64,000 bases of DNA, taken from positions 32,896,401 through 32,960,400 of the forward strand of contig NC_087067.1 of NCBI RefSeq assembly GCF_963678635.1. The letters run 5' to 3'. This document shows, piece after piece, positions 1 through 12,616 of the stretch. The translations under genes were made by a program, and so were the position numbers. This DNA comes from Symsagittifera roscoffensis. Taxonomy: Eukaryota > Xenacoelomorpha > Acoela > Convolutidae. Position 1 is the stretch's first letter. Each line of letters opens with the position of its first letter. The notes below the pieces were generated by a model, which was not told the origin of the DNA, made no database searches, and was given only the letters and a program-made list of their open reading frames with translations.

Positions 1-355
1 ATGCTAGTCAGGATATAAATGGAAGCGGAATTACTCAAATGCCTAAGGCAGAACCGCAGATTCTGTCTTTGTCCACATCGTTAAGCCCATGTCGTATGTA
101 ACGGCACAAACGCAGATGGTTATAATGTAGTCTACTGTACTCTTACGATAGATTTACTAGCCAGCAGGGGAGTTTTGTTAGGGCGAAGTGTCGTTATGGC
201 TACCTCTTTTCAACTTTCCCCCTTGACCTTTCATAAGTTGGTCCGGGAGCAACCCAGCTCTCAACCCAGTCGGATAAATATAAATTTTTATGATGCGAGC
301 TGTTTTTTCATTGTTGTGTTCAAGGCATGTACCAAAATTAGGAAAAGGTTTAGTT

Positions 356-542
356 ATCGCTTCTCGGCCTTTTGGCTAAGATCATGTGTAGTATCTGTTC
401 TTGTCAGCTTAATATCTGGCATGCTGGGCATAGACTGGCACCAATATTAAACTGATTTTTACTTCCCGAGTTAACACCGAAGCTTGCTTCAGTTGACTCA
501 CGGATTGTCCCGGTCTTACATTACCATCGGGAGCAGTCCACC
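356..542 (+). ncRNA. U2: U2 snRNA copy 1
   Basis: Differs from the array consensus at C79A, which breaks the G73-C79 pair of stem IIb, and at C166U in the stem IV loop. The branch-site element and the Sm site are intact. Confidence 0.93.
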
Positions 543-1794
543 TGAAAATTCTGAACCTGCAAATTACCTTAATAGAGTGAAGATGTCAGTATGAAGAGTC
601 TAATTGAGACTGGTGAATTGCGCGAACGGTCATAACTTGCCCAAAAAACTTAAGACTTCCAAATTTTGCTATTTCTATCGTAAGACCATCGTCAAATCTT
701 GGGGGACTGAGAAAATGAACCAATTTCGTCGAACCAGTTCAAAGTTATGAGTTCTTGAAAGCTCGGTGATGCCAAAAAGTTAAGCCTAATCGAGCGTGGT
801 GCAAAAACGAAAATTTCAAAATTTTTGTTCTTTTCTGTCTAAATTTTATTTTTTCAATATCGAATCACAATTTTTGACTCAGAACAATTCCAACGAGCCC
901 AAAACGACTTCTTTAGCTTCAGTGTTCGTGGAGTAATCATCAGTTGAAATTTTGGGGGGAGCTGAAATTCGGCCATTTTGGAAGACAATCGACCTAAAAG
1001 CTAACTTTTAAGTTAGTGCAATTTTTTTCTTGCATTTTTCATAAAATGGGGTGCTCTCTGCTGTCGCAGAGTGCATTCAAAGAAACTTATCAAATAGATT
1101 TGAAAACTTACCTATTTAATAAGTTCATCACAACAATTAGGCTAAAAGCATCTATCAGTATCCTGGCTGGTATTCGACCATATGCCACTAACGTTGAGTG
1201 AGCGGCTATCATGCCATAGATGGTCATCTAAGACACCCTGTACACGCTCCGTAGGTTTTGACCAGCCGATTTGGCCATAAAACTCAACGGGCCAAAAAAA
1301 TTCTGAAAATTGTCAATTTTTCAAATTTTGTTTGAATTGCATAAATTATATCGTGAGCGTGCAAAATTTTACATGGTATAAGAGCATATTTCTACTCTCG
1401 CGCGAGGGCGAGTGTTTTAAAAGTAATGTACATAGTTATATGCTAGTCAGGATATAAATGGAAGCGGAATTACTCAAATGCCTAAGGCAGAACCGCAGAT
1501 TCTGTCTTTGTCTACATCGTTAAGCCCATGTCGTATGTAACGGCACAAACGCAGATGGTTATAATGTAGTCTACTGTACTCTTACGATAGATTTACTAGC
1601 GAGCAGGGGAGTTTTGTTAGGGCGAAGTGTCATTATGGCTACCTCTTTTCAACTTTCCCCCTTGACCTTTCATAAGTTGGTCCGGGAGCAACCCAGCTCT
1701 CAACCCAGTCGGATAAATATAAATTTTTATGATGCGAGCTGTTTTTTCATTGTTGTGTTCAAGGCATGTACCAAAATTAGGAAAAGGTTTAGTT

Positions 1795-1981
1795 ATCGCT
1801 TCTCGGCCTTTTGGATAAAATCATGTGTAGTATCTGTTCTTGTCAGCTTAATATCTGTCATGCTGGGCATAGCCTGGCACCAATATTAAACTGATTTTTA
1901 CTTCCCGAGTTAACACCGAAGCTTGCTTCAGTTGACTCACGGATTGTCCCGGTCTTACACTACCATCGGGAGCAGTCCACC
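1795..1981 (+). ncRNA. U2: U2 snRNA copy 2 (stem I damaged)
   Basis: C21A breaks a pair of stem I (GGCC/GGCU becomes GGCC/GGAU). G25A and G64U (stem IIa) are also present. Nucleotides 21-25 lie in the segment that pairs with U6 in helix I, so this copy is a candidate for weak function or a pseudogene. Confidence 0.88.
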
Positions 1982-3233
1982 TGAAAATTCTGAACCTGCA
2001 AATTACCTTAATAGAGTGAAGATGTCAGTATGAAGAGTCTAATTGAGCCTGGTGAATTGCGCGAACGGCCATAACTTGCCCAAAAACTTAAGACTTCCAA
2101 ATTTTTCTATTTCTATCGTAAGACCATCGTCAAATCTTGGGGGACTGAGAAAATGAACCAATTAGGTCGAACCAGTTCAAAGTTATGAGTTCTTGAAAGC
2201 TCGGTGATGCCAAAAAGTTAAGCCTAATCGAGCGTGGTGCAAAAAACGAAAATTTCAAAATTTTTGTTCTTTTCTGTCTAAATTTTATTTTTTCAATATT
2301 GTATCAAAATTTTGGACTCAGAACAATTCCGACGAGCCCAAAACGACTTCTGTAGCTTCAGTGTTCGTGGAGTAATCATCAGTTGAAATTTTGGGGGGAG
2401 CTGAAATTCGGCCATTTTGGAAGAAAATCGACCTAAAAGCTAACTTTTAAGTTAGTGCAATTTTTTTCTTGCACTTTTCATAAAATGGGGTGCTCTCTGC
2501 TGTCGCAGAGTGCATTCAAAGAAACTTATCAAATAGATTTGAAAACTTACCTATTTAATAAGTTTATCACAACAATTAGGCTAAAAGCATCTATCAGTAT
2601 CCTGGCTGGTATTCGACCATATGCCACTAACGTTGAGTGAGCGGCTATCATGCCATAGATGGTCATCTAAGACACCCTGTACACGCTCCGTAGGTTTTGA
2701 CCAGCCGATTTGGCCATAAAACTCATTGGGCCAAAAAAATTCTCAAAATTGTCAATTTTTCAAATTTTGTTTGAATTGCATAAATTGTATCATGAGCGTG
2801 CAAAATTTTACATGGTATAAGAGCATATTTCTACTCTCGCGCGAGGGCGAGTGTTTTAAAAGTAATGTACATAGTTATATGCTAGTCAGGATATAAATGG
2901 AAGCGGAATTACTCAAATGCCTAAGGCAGAACCGCAGATTCTGTCTTTGTCTACATCGTTAAGCCCATGTCGTATGTAACGGCACAAATGCAGATGGTTA
3001 TAATGTAGTCTACTGTACTCTTACGATAGATTTACTAGCCAGCAGGGGAGTTTTGTTAGGGCGAAGTGTCATTATGGCTACCTCTTTTCAACTTTCCCCC
3101 TTGACCTTTCATAAGTTGGTCCGGGAGCAACCCAGCTCTCAACCCAGTCGGATAAATATAAATTTTTATGATGCGAGCTGTTTTTTCATTGTTATGTTCA
3201 AGGCATGTACCAAAATTAGGAAAAGGTTTAGTT

Positions 3234-3420
3234 ATCGCTTCTCGGCCTTTTGGCTAAAATCATGTGTAGTATCTGTTCTTGTCAGCTTAATATCTGGCAT
3301 GCTGGGCATAGCCTGGCACCAATATTAAACTGATTTTTACTTCCCGAGTTAACACCGAAGCTTGCTTCAGTTGACTCACGGATTGTCCCGGTCTTACACT
3401 ACCATCGGGAGCAGTCCACC
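3234..3420 (+). ncRNA. U2: U2 snRNA copy 3
   Basis: Only G25A separates it from the consensus. The same change occurs in copies 2, 4, 6, 9, 40 and 42, so it is an old array variant. All structural elements are intact. Confidence 0.94.
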
Positions 3421-4672
3421 TGAAAATTCTGAACCTGCAAATTACCTTAATAGAGTGAAGATGTCAGTATGAAGAGTCTAATTGAGCCTGGTGAATTGCG
3501 CGAACGGCCATAACTTGCCCAAAAACTTAAGACTTCCAAATTTTTCTATTTCTATCGTAAGACCATCGTCAAATCTTGGGGGACTGAGAAAATGAACCAA
3601 TTTGGTCGAACCAGTTCAAAGTTATGAGTTCTTGAAAGCTCGGTGATGCCAAAAAGTTAAGCCTAATCGAGCGTGGTGCAAAAAACGAAAATTTCAAAAT
3701 TTTTGTTCTTTTCTGTCTAAATTTTATTTTTTCAATATTGTATCAAATTTTTGGACTCAGAACAATTCCAACGAGCCCAAAACGACTTCTGTAGCTTCAG
3801 TGTTCGTGGAGTAATCATCAGTTGAAATTTTGGGGGGAGCTGAAATTCGGCCATTTTGGAACAAAATCGACCTAAAAGCTAACTTTTAAGTTAGTGCAAT
3901 TTTTTTCTTGCACTTTTCATAAAATGGGGTGCTCTCTGTTGTCGCAGAGTGCATTCAAAGAAACTTATCAAATAGATTTGAAAACTTACCTATTTAATAA
4001 GTTTATCACAACAATTAGGCTAGAAGCATCTATCAGTATCCTGGCTGGTATTCGACCATATGCCACTAACGTTGAGTGAGCGGCTATCATGCCATAGATG
4101 GTCATCTAAGACACCCTGTACACGCTCCGTAGGTTTTGACCAGCCGATTTGGCCATAAAACTCATTGGGCCAAAAAAATTCTCAAAATTGTCAATTTTTC
4201 AAATTTTGTTTGAATTGCATAAATTGTATCATGAGCGTGCAAAATTTTACATGGTATAAGAGCATATTTCTACTCTCGCGCGAGGGCGAGTGTTTTAAAA
4301 GTAATGTACATAGTTATATGCTAGTCAGGATAAAAATGGAAGCGGAATTACTCAAATGCCTAAGGCAGAACCGCAGATTCTGTCTTTGTCTACATCGTTA
4401 AGCCCATGTCGTATGTAACGGCACAAATGCAGATGGTTATAATGTAGTCTACTGTACTCTTACGATAGATTTACTAGCCAGCAGGGGAGTTTTGTTAGGG
4501 CGAAGTGTCATTATGGCTACCTCTTTTCAACTTTCCCCCTTGACCTTTCATAAGTTGGTCCGGGAGCAACCCAGCTCTCAACCCAGTCGGATAAATATAA
4601 ATTTTTATGATGCGAGCTGTTTTTTCATTGTTGTGTTCAAGGCATGTACCAAAATTAGGAAAAGGTTTAGTT

Positions 4673-4859
4673 ATCGCTTCTCGGCCTTTTGGCTAAAATC
4701 ATGTGTAGTATCTGTTCTTGTCAGCTTAATATCTGGCATGCTGGGCATAGCCTGGCACCAATATTAAACTGATTTTTACTTCCCGAGTTAACACCGAAAC
4801 TTGCTTCAGTTGACTCACGGATTGTCCCGGTCTTACACTACCATCGGGAGCAGTCCACC
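4673..4859 (+). ncRNA. U2: U2 snRNA copy 4
   Basis: G25A plus G127A. The latter replaces the G-C pair that closes the CUUG tetraloop of stem III. Confidence 0.92.
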
Positions 4860-6113
4860 TGAAAATTCTGAACCTGCAAATTACCTTAATAGAGTGAAGA
4901 TGTCAGTATGAAGAGTCTAATTGAGCCTGGTGAATTGCGCGAACGGCCATAACTTGCCCAAAAACTTAAGACTTCCAAATTTTTCTATTTCTATCGTAAG
5001 ACCATCGTCAAATCTTGGGGGACTGAGAAAATGAACCAATTTGGTCGAACCAGTTCAAAGTTATGAGTTCTTGAAAGCTCGGTGATGCCAAAAAGTTAAG
5101 CCTAATCGAGCGTGGTGCAAAAAACGAAAATTTCAAAATTTTTGTTCTTTTCTGTCTAAATTTTATTTTTTCAATATTGTATCAAATGTTTGGACTCAGA
5201 AAAATTCCAACGAGCCCAAAACGACTTCTGTAGCTTCAGTGTTCGTGGAGTAATCATCAGTTGAAATTTTGGGGGGAGCTGAAATTCGGCCATTTTGGAA
5301 CAAAATCGACCTAAAAGCTAACTTTTCAGTTAGTGCAATTTTTTTTCTTGCATTTTTCATAAAATGGGGTGCTCTCTGCTATCGCAGAGTGCATTCAAAG
5401 AAAACTTATCAAATAGATTTGAATACTTACCTATTTTATAAGTTTATCACAACAATTAGGCTAAAAGCATCTATCAGTATCCTGGCTGGTATTCGACCAT
5501 ATGCCACTAACGTTGAGTGAGCGGCTATCATGCCATAGATGGTCATCTAAGACACCCTGTACACGCTCCGTAGGTTTTGACCAGCCGATTTGGCCATAAA
5601 ACTCATTGGGCCAAAAAAATTCTCAAAATTGTCAATTTTTCAAATTTTGTTTGAATTGCATAAATTATAACGTGAGCGTGCAAAATTTTACATGGTATAA
5701 GAGCATATTTCTACTCTCGCGCGAGGGCGAGTGTTTTAAAAGTAATGTACATAGTTATATGCTAGTCAGGATATAAATGGAAGCGGAATTACTCAAATGC
5801 CTAAGGCAGAACCGCAGATTCTGTCTTTGTCCACATCGTTAAGCCCATGTCGTATGTAACGGCACAAACGCAGATGGTTATAACGTAGTCTACTGTACTC
5901 TTACGATATATTTACTAGCCAGCAGGGGAGTTTTGTTAGGGCGAAGTGTCGTTATGGCTACCTCTTTTCAACTTTCCCCCTTGACCTTTCATAAGTTGGT
6001 CCGGGAGCAACCCAGCTCTCAACCCAGTCGGATAAATATAAATTTTTATGATGCGAGCTATTTTTTCATTGTTGTGTTCAAGGCATGTACCAAAATTAGG
6101 AAAAGGTTTAGTT

Positions 6114-6300
6114 ATCGCTTCTCGGCCTTTTGGCTAAGATCATGTGTAGTATCTGTTCTTGTCAGCTTAATATCTGGCATGCTGGGCATAGCCTGGCACC
6201 AATATTAAACTGATTTTTACTTCCCGAGTTAACACCGAAGCTTGCTTCAGTTGACTCACGGATTGTCCCGGTCTTACACTACCATCGGGAGCAGTCCACC
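6114..6300 (+). ncRNA. U2: U2 snRNA copy 5 (exact consensus)
   Basis: U2 snRNA is the RNA core of the U2 snRNP. It pairs with the intron branch site and then with U6 in the catalytic core. Seen here: 5' AUCGCUUCUCGG; stem I GGCC-UUUU-GGCU (11-22); GUAGUA (33-38); stem IIa 48-52/61-65; the alternative IIc helix 49-60/89-100 with one C-A mismatch; stem IIb UGCUGGGC/GCCUGGCA (67-74/78-85); Sm site AUUUUUA (100-106); stem III 113-120/137-144 topped by 124-127/132-135 with a CUUG tetraloop; stem IV 153-159/168-177 with a bulge. The 187 nt length fits the roughly 188 nt of human U2. The 3' end at ...GUCCACC is set by comparison with human U2 and could shift by a base or two. This copy matches the array consensus at every position as read by eye. 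Confidence 0.97.
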
Positions 6301-7552
6301 TGAAAATTCTGAACCTGCAAATTACCTTAATAGAGTGAAGATGTCAGTATGAAGAGTCTAATTGAGACTGGTGAATTGCGCGAACGGTCATAACTTGCCC
6401 AAAAAACTTAAGACTTCCAAATTTTGCTATTTCTATCGTAAGACCATCGTCAAATCTTGGGGGACTGAGAAAATGAACCAATTTCGTCGAGCCAGTTCAA
6501 AGTTATGAGTTCTTGAAAGCTCGGTGATGCCAAAAAGTTAAGCCTAATCGAGCGTGGTGCAAAAACGAAAATTTCAAAATTTTTGTTCTTTTCTGTCTAA
6601 ATTTTATTTTTTCAATATCGAATCACAATTTTTGACTCAGAGCAATTCCAACGAGCCCAAAACGACTTCTTTAGCTTCAGTGTTCGTGGAGTAATCATCA
6701 GTTGAAAATTTGGGGGGAGCTGAAATTCGGCCATTTTGGAAGACAATCGACCTAAAAGCTAACTTTTAAGTTAGTGCAATTTTTTTCTTGCATTTTTCAT
6801 AAAATGGGGTGCTCTCTGTTGTCGCAGAGTGCATTCAAAGAAACTTATCAAATAGATTTGAAACCTTACCTATTTAATAAGTTTATCACAACAATTAGGC
6901 TAAAAGCATCTATCAGTATCCTGGCTGGTATTCGACCATATGCCACTAACGTTGAGTGAGCGGCTATCATGCCATAAATGGTCATCTAAGACACCCTGTA
7001 CACGCTCCGTAGGTTTTGACCAGCCGATTTGGCCATAAAACTCAACGGGCCAAAAAAATTCTGAAAATTGTCAATTTTTCAAATTTTGTTTGAATTGCAT
7101 AAATTATATCGTGAACGTGCAAAATTTTACATGGTATAAGAGCATATTTCTACTCTCGCGCGAGGGCGAGTGTTTTAAAAGTAATGTACATAGTTATATG
7201 CTAGTCAGGATATAAATGGAAGCGGAATTACTCAAATGCCTAAGGCAGAACCGCAGATTCTGTCTTTGTCCACATCGTTAAGCCCATGTCGTATGTAACA
7301 GCCCAAACGCAGATGGTTATAACGTAGTCTACTGTACTCTTACGATAGATTTACTAGCCAGCAGGGGAGTTTTGTTAGGGCGAAGTGTCATTATGGCTAC
7401 CTCTTTTCAACTTTCCCCCTTGACCTTTCATAAGTTGGTCCGGGAGCAACCCAGCTCTCAACCCAGTCGGATAAATATAAATTTTTATGATGCGAGCTGT
7501 TTTTTCATTGTTGTGTTCAAGGCATGTACCAAAATTAGGAAAAGGTTTAGTT
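6301..7552. other. Representative intergenic spacer of the repeat unit (between copies 5 and 6)
   Basis: About 1.25 kb, AT-rich, repeated with small changes in every unit. I looked for U1, U4, U5, U6, 5S, tRNA and SL RNA genes and found none I could defend. It contains runs such as AATTTTTCAAATTTT, three short inverted repeats (annotated once, around copy 16), and the phrase AGACACCCTGTACAC. Similar ACACCCTGTA strings are, from memory, common in arthropod repeats; that is only a weak hint of lineage. The short ORFs here have no coding features. The last 180 bp or so before the next U2 is the likely promoter. Confidence 0.8.
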
Positions 7553-7739
7553 ATCGCTTCTCGGCCTTTTGGCTAAACTCATGTGTAGTATCTGTTCTTG
7601 TCAGCTTAATATCTGGCATGCTGGGCATAGCCTGGCACCAATATTAAACTGATTTTTACTTCCCGAGTTAACACCGAAGCTTGCTTCAGTTGACTCACGG
7701 ATTGTCCCGGTCTTACACTACCATCGGGAGCAGTCAACC
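7553..7739 (+). ncRNA. U2: U2 snRNA copy 6
   Basis: G25A and A26C next to the U6-pairing segment, and C184A in the 3' tail. Stems II to IV are intact. Confidence 0.91.
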
Positions 7740-8969
7740 TGAAAATTCTGAACCTGCAAATTACCTTAATAGAGTGAAGATGTCAGTATGAAGAGTCTAA
7801 TTGAGCCTGGTGAATTGCGCGAACGGCCATAACTTGCCCAAAAACTTAAGACTTCCAAATTTTTCTATTTCTATCGTAAGACCATCGTCAAATCTTGGGG
7901 GACTGAGAAAATGAACCAATTTGGTCGAACCAGTTCAAAGTTATGAGTTCTTGAAAGCTCGGTGATGCCAAAAAGTTAAGCCTAATCGAGCGTGGTGCAA
8001 AAAACGAAAATTTCAAAATTTTTGTTCTTTTCTGTCTAAATTTTATTTTTTCAATATTGTATCAAAATTTTGGACTCAGAACAATTCCAACGAGCCCAAA
8101 ACGACTTCTGTAGCTTCAGTGTTCGTGGAGTAATCATCAGTTGAAATTTTGGGGGGAGCTGAAATTCGGCCATTTTGGAAGAAAATCGACCTAAAAGCTA
8201 ACTTTTCAGTTAGTGCAATTTTTTTTCTTGCATTTTTCATAAAATGGGGTGCTCTCTGCTATCGCAGAGTCCATTCAAAGAAAGCTTATCAAATAGATTT
8301 GAATACTTACCTATTTAATAAGTTTTTCACAACAATTAGGCTAAAAGCATCTATCAGTATCCTGGCTGGTATTCGACCATATGCCACTAACGTTGAGTGA
8401 GCGGCTATCATGCCATAGATGGTCATCTAAGACACCCTGTACACGCTCCGTAGGTTTTGACCAGCCGATTTGGCCATAAAACTCATTGGGCCAAAAAAAT
8501 TCTCAAAATTGTCAATTTTTCAAATTTTGTTTGAATTGCATAAATTATAAGTGAGCGTGCAAAATTTTACATGGTATAAGAGGGCGAGTGTTTTAAAAGT
8601 AATGTACATAGTTATATGCTAGTCAGGATATAAATGGAAGCGGAATTACTCAAATGCCTAAGGCAGAACCGCAGATTCTGTCTTTGTCCACATCGTTAAG
8701 CCCATGTCGTATGTAACGGCACAAACGCAGATGGTTATAATGTAGTCTACTGTACTCTTACGATAGATTTACTAGCCAGCAGGGGAGTTTTGTTAGGGCG
8801 AAGTGTCATTATGGCTACCTCTTTTCAACTTTCCCCCTTGACCTTTCATAAGTTGGTTGGGAGCAACCCAGCTCTTAACCCAGTCGGATAAATATAAATT
8901 TTTATGATGCGAGCTGTTTTTTCATTGTTGTGTTCAAGGCATGTACCAAAATTAGGAAAAGGTTTAGTT

Positions 8970-9156
8970 ATCGCTTCTCGGCCTTTTGGCTAAGATCATG
9001 TGTATTATCTGTTCTTGTCAGCTTAATATCTGGCATGCTGGGCATAGCCTGGCACCAATATTAAACTGATTTTTACTTCCCGAGTTAACACCGAAGCTTG
9101 CTTCAGTTGACTCACGGATTGTCCCGGTCTTACACTACCATCGGGAGCAGTCCACC
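8970..9156 (+). ncRNA. U2: U2 snRNA copy 7 with altered branch-site element
   Basis: One change only, but inside the branch-site recognition element: G36U turns GUAGUA into GUAUUA (9002-9007). The rest, including the Sm site and all stems, matches the consensus. Copy 8 shares the change. Such an RNA would pair best with a branch site whose C has become A. The upstream region also carries a 1 bp loss (GGTTGGGAG for GGTCCGGGAG), and the spacer before it lacks 0 bp but the spacer after copy 6 lacks 22 bp. Confidence 0.92.
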
Positions 9157-10386
9157 TGAAAATTCTGAACCTGCAAATTACCTTAATAGAGTGAAGATGT
9201 CAGTATGAAGAGTCTAATTGAGCCTGGTGAATTGCGCGAACGGCCATAACTTGCCCAAAAACTTAAGACTTCCAAATTTTTCTATTTCTATCGTAAGACC
9301 ATCGTCAAATCTTGGGGGACTGAGAAAATGAACCAATTTGGTCGAACCAGTTCAAAGTTATGAGTTCTTGAAAGCTCGGTGATGCCAAAAAGTTAAGCCT
9401 AATCGAGCGTGGTGCAAAAAACGAAAATTTCAAAATTTTTGTTCTTTTCTGTCTAAATTTTATTTTTTCAATATTGTATCAAAATTTTGGACTCAGAACA
9501 ATTCCAACGAGCCCAAAACGACTTCTGTAGCTTCAGTGTTCGTGGAGTAATCATCAGTTGAAATTTTGGGGGGAGCTGAAATTCGGCCATTTTGGAAGAA
9601 AATCGACCTAAAAGCTAACTTTTCAGTTAGTGCAATTTTTTTTCTTGCATTTTTCATAAAATGGGGTGCTCTCTGCTATCGCAGAGTCCATTCAAAGAAA
9701 GCTTATCAAATAGAATTGAATACTTACCTATTTAATAAGTTTATCACAACAATTAGGCTAAAAGCATCTATCAGTATCCTGGCTGGTATTCGACCATATG
9801 CCACTAACGTTGAGTGAGCGGCTATCATGCCATAGATGGTCATCTAAGACACCCTGTACACGCTCCGTAGGTTTTGACCAGCCGATTTGGCCATAAAACT
9901 CATTGGGCCAAAAAAATTCTCAAAATTGTCAATTTTTCAAATTTTGTTTGAATTGCATAAATTATAAGTGAGCGTGCAAAATTTTACATGGTATAAGAGG
10001 GCGAGTGTTTTAAAAGTAATGTACATAGTTATATGCTAGTCAGGATATAAATGGAAGCGGAATTACTCAAATGCCTAAGGCAGAACCGCAGATTCTGTCT
10101 TTGTCCACATCGTTAAGCCCATGTCGTATGTAACGGCACAAACGCAGATGGTTATAATGTAGTCTACTGTACTCTTACGATAGATTTACTAGCCAGCAGG
10201 GGAGTTTTGTTAGGGCGAAGTGTCATTATGGCTACCTCTTTTCAACTTTCCCCCTTGACCTTTCATAAGTTGGTTGGGAGCAACCCAGCTCTTAACCCAG
10301 TCGGATAAATATAAATTTTTATGATGCGAGCTGTTTTTTCATTGTTGTGTTCAAGGCATGTACCAAAATTAGGAAAAGGTTTAGTT

Positions 10387-10573
10387 ATCGCTTCTCGGCC
10401 TTTTGGCTAAGATCATGTGTATTATCTGTTCTTGTCAGCTTAATATCTGGCATGCTGGGCATAGCCTGGCACAAATATTAAACTGATTTTTACTTCCCGA
10501 GTAAACACCGAAGCTTGCTTAAGTTGACTCACGGATTGTCCCGGTCTTACACTACCATCGGGAGCAGTCCACC
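10387..10573 (+). ncRNA. U2: U2 snRNA copy 8 with altered branch-site element, decayed
   Basis: Carries G36U like copy 7, plus C87A, U117A (stem III lower helix) and C135A (stem III upper helix). Two broken pairs in stem III suggest a decaying daughter of the unit carrying copy 7. Confidence 0.9.
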
Positions 10574-11826
10574 TGAAAATTCTGAACCTGCAAAATACCT
10601 TAATAGAGTGAAGATGTCAGTATGAAGAGTCTAATTGAGCCTGGTGAATTGCGCGAACGGCCATAACTTGCCCAAAAAACTTAAGACTTCCAAATTTTTC
10701 TATTACTATCGTAAGACCATCGTCAAATCTTGGGGGACTGAGAAAATGAAGCAATTTCGTCGAACCAGTTCAAAGTTATGAGTTCTTGAAAGCTCGGTGA
10801 TGCCAAAAAGTTAAGCCTTATCGAGCGTGGTGCAAAAAACGAAAATTTCAAAATTTTTGTTCTTTTCTGTCTAAATTTTATTTTTTCAATATCGTATCAC
10901 AATTTTGGACTCAGAACAATTCCAACGAGCCCAAAACGACTTCTTTAGCTTCAGTGTTCGTGGAGTAATCATCAGTTGAAATTTTGGGGGGAGCTGAAAT
11001 TCGGCCATTTTGGAAGAAAATCGACCTAAAAGCTAACTTTTAAGTTAGTGCAATTTTTTTCTTGCACTTTTCATAAAATGGGGTGCTCTCTGCTGTCGCA
11101 GAGTGCATTCTAAGAAACTTATCAAATAGATTTGAAAACTTACCTATTTAATAAGTTTATCACAACAATTAGGCTAAAAGCATCTATCAGTATCCTGGCT
11201 GGTATTCGACCATATGCCACTAACGTTGAGTGAGCGGCTATCATGCCATAGATGGTCATCTAAGACACCCTGTACACGCTCCGTAGGTTTTGACCAGCCG
11301 ATTTGGCCATAAAACTCATTGGGCCAAAAAAATTCTCAAAATTCTCAATTTTTCAAATTTTGTTTGAATTGCATAAATTATTTCATGAGCGTGCAAAATT
11401 TTACATGGTATAAGAGCATATTTCTACTCTCGCGCGAGGGCGAGTGTTTTAAAAGTAATGTACATAGTTATATGCTAGTCAGGATATAAATGGAAGCGGA
11501 ATTACTCAAATGCCTAAGGCAGAACCGCAGATTCTGTCTTTGTCTACATCGTTAAGCCCATGTCGTATGTAACGGCACAAATGCAGATGGTTATAATGTA
11601 GTCTACTGTACTCTTACGATAGATTTACTAGCCAGCAGGGGAGTTTTGTTAGGGCGAAGTGTCATTATGGCTACCTCTTTTCAACTTTCCCCCTTGACCT
11701 TTCATAAGTTGGTCCGGGAGCAACCCAGCTCTCAACCCAGTCGGATAAATATAAATTTTTATGATGCGAGCTGTTTTTTCATTGTTGTGTTCAAGGCATA
11801 TACCAAAATTAGGAAAAGGTTTAGTT

Positions 11827-12013
11827 ATCGCTTCTCGGCCTTTTGGCTAAAATCATGTGTAGTATCTGTTCTTGTCAGCTTAATATCTGGCATGCTGGGC
11901 ATAGCCTGGCACCAATATTAAACTGATTTTTACTTCCCGAGTTAACACCGAAGCTTGCTTCAGTTGACTCACGGATTGTCCCGGTCTTACACTACCATCG
12001 GGAGCAGTCCACC
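11827..12013 (+). ncRNA. U2: U2 snRNA copy 9 (last before the retrotransposon)
   Basis: Only G25A. Its downstream spacer is normal for about 600 bp and is then cut by the inserted element, so any 3' processing signal close to the gene is intact. Confidence 0.94.
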
Positions 12014-12616
12014 TGAAAATTCTGAACCTGCAAATTACCTTAATAGAGTGAAGATGTCAGTATGAAGAGTCTAATTGAGCCTGGTGAATTGCGCGAACGG
12101 CCATAACTTGCCCAAAAACTTAAGACTTCCAAATTTTTCTATTTCTATCGTAAGACCATCGTCAAATCTTGGGGGACTGAGAAAATGAACCAATTTGGTC
12201 GAACCAGTTCAAAGTTATGAGTTCTTGAAAGCTCGGTGATGCCAAAAAGTTAAGCCTAATCGAGCGTGGTGCAAAAAACGAAAATTTCAAAATTTTTGTT
12301 CTTTTCTGTCTAAATTTTATTTTTTCAATATTGTATCAAAATTTTGGACTCAGAACAATTCCAACGAGCCCAAAACGACTTCTGTAGCTTCAGTGTTCGT
12401 GGAGTAATCATCAGTTGAAATTTTGGGGGGAGCTGAAATTCGGCCATTTTGGAAGAAAATCGACCTAAAAGCTAACTTTTCAGTTAGTGCAATTTTTTTT
12501 CTTGCATTTTTCATAAAATGGGGTGCTCTCTGCTATCGCAGAGTGCATTCAAAGAAAACTTATCAAATAGATTTGAATACTTACCTATTTAATAAGTTTA
12601 TCACAACAATTAGGCT

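Larger units (their letters stand above)
1..12616 (+). repeat. U2 snRNA tandem array, left segment (copies 1-9)
   Basis: Head-to-tail repeat units measured from a fixed point upstream of each U2 gene: 1439, 1439, 1439, 1441, 1439, 1418, 1417 and 1439 bp. Each unit holds one U2 gene and about 1.25 kb of AT-rich spacer. The array is cut at its right end in the spacer after copy 9, just after the motif ACAATTAGGCT, where the retrotransposon begins. Most units here pair GTCATT upstream with TAGTT just before the U2 start, while copies 1 and 5 have GTCGTT. The unit structure is read directly. That the array extends left of the window is inferred from the partial first unit. Confidence 0.97.

Noticed and set aside
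175-450. Recurrent 91-codon + strand ORF (MLGRSV...), about 35 copies
   Set aside because: It starts at TTG and runs through the first half of the U2 gene. It recurs only because the unit recurs; nothing suggests a protein.
950-965. GAAATTTTGGGGGG as an Sm site of an SL or other small RNA in the spacer
   Set aside because: No leader with a clear splice donor and no convincing flanking hairpins.
1166-1186. GGTATTCGACC as a tRNA box B
   Set aside because: Poor match, no box A at the right distance and no cloverleaf.
1016-1201. Recurrent 61- to 83-codon + strand ORFs in the spacer (MQFFSC..., MGGAEI...)
   Set aside because: They start at GTG or TTG, change length with single-base changes among units, and show no coding features.
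5418-5432. AATACTTACCT in the spacer, like the U1 snRNA 5' end
   Set aside because: The rest of U1 (stem loops, Sm site) does not follow, and most units read AAAACTTACCT.
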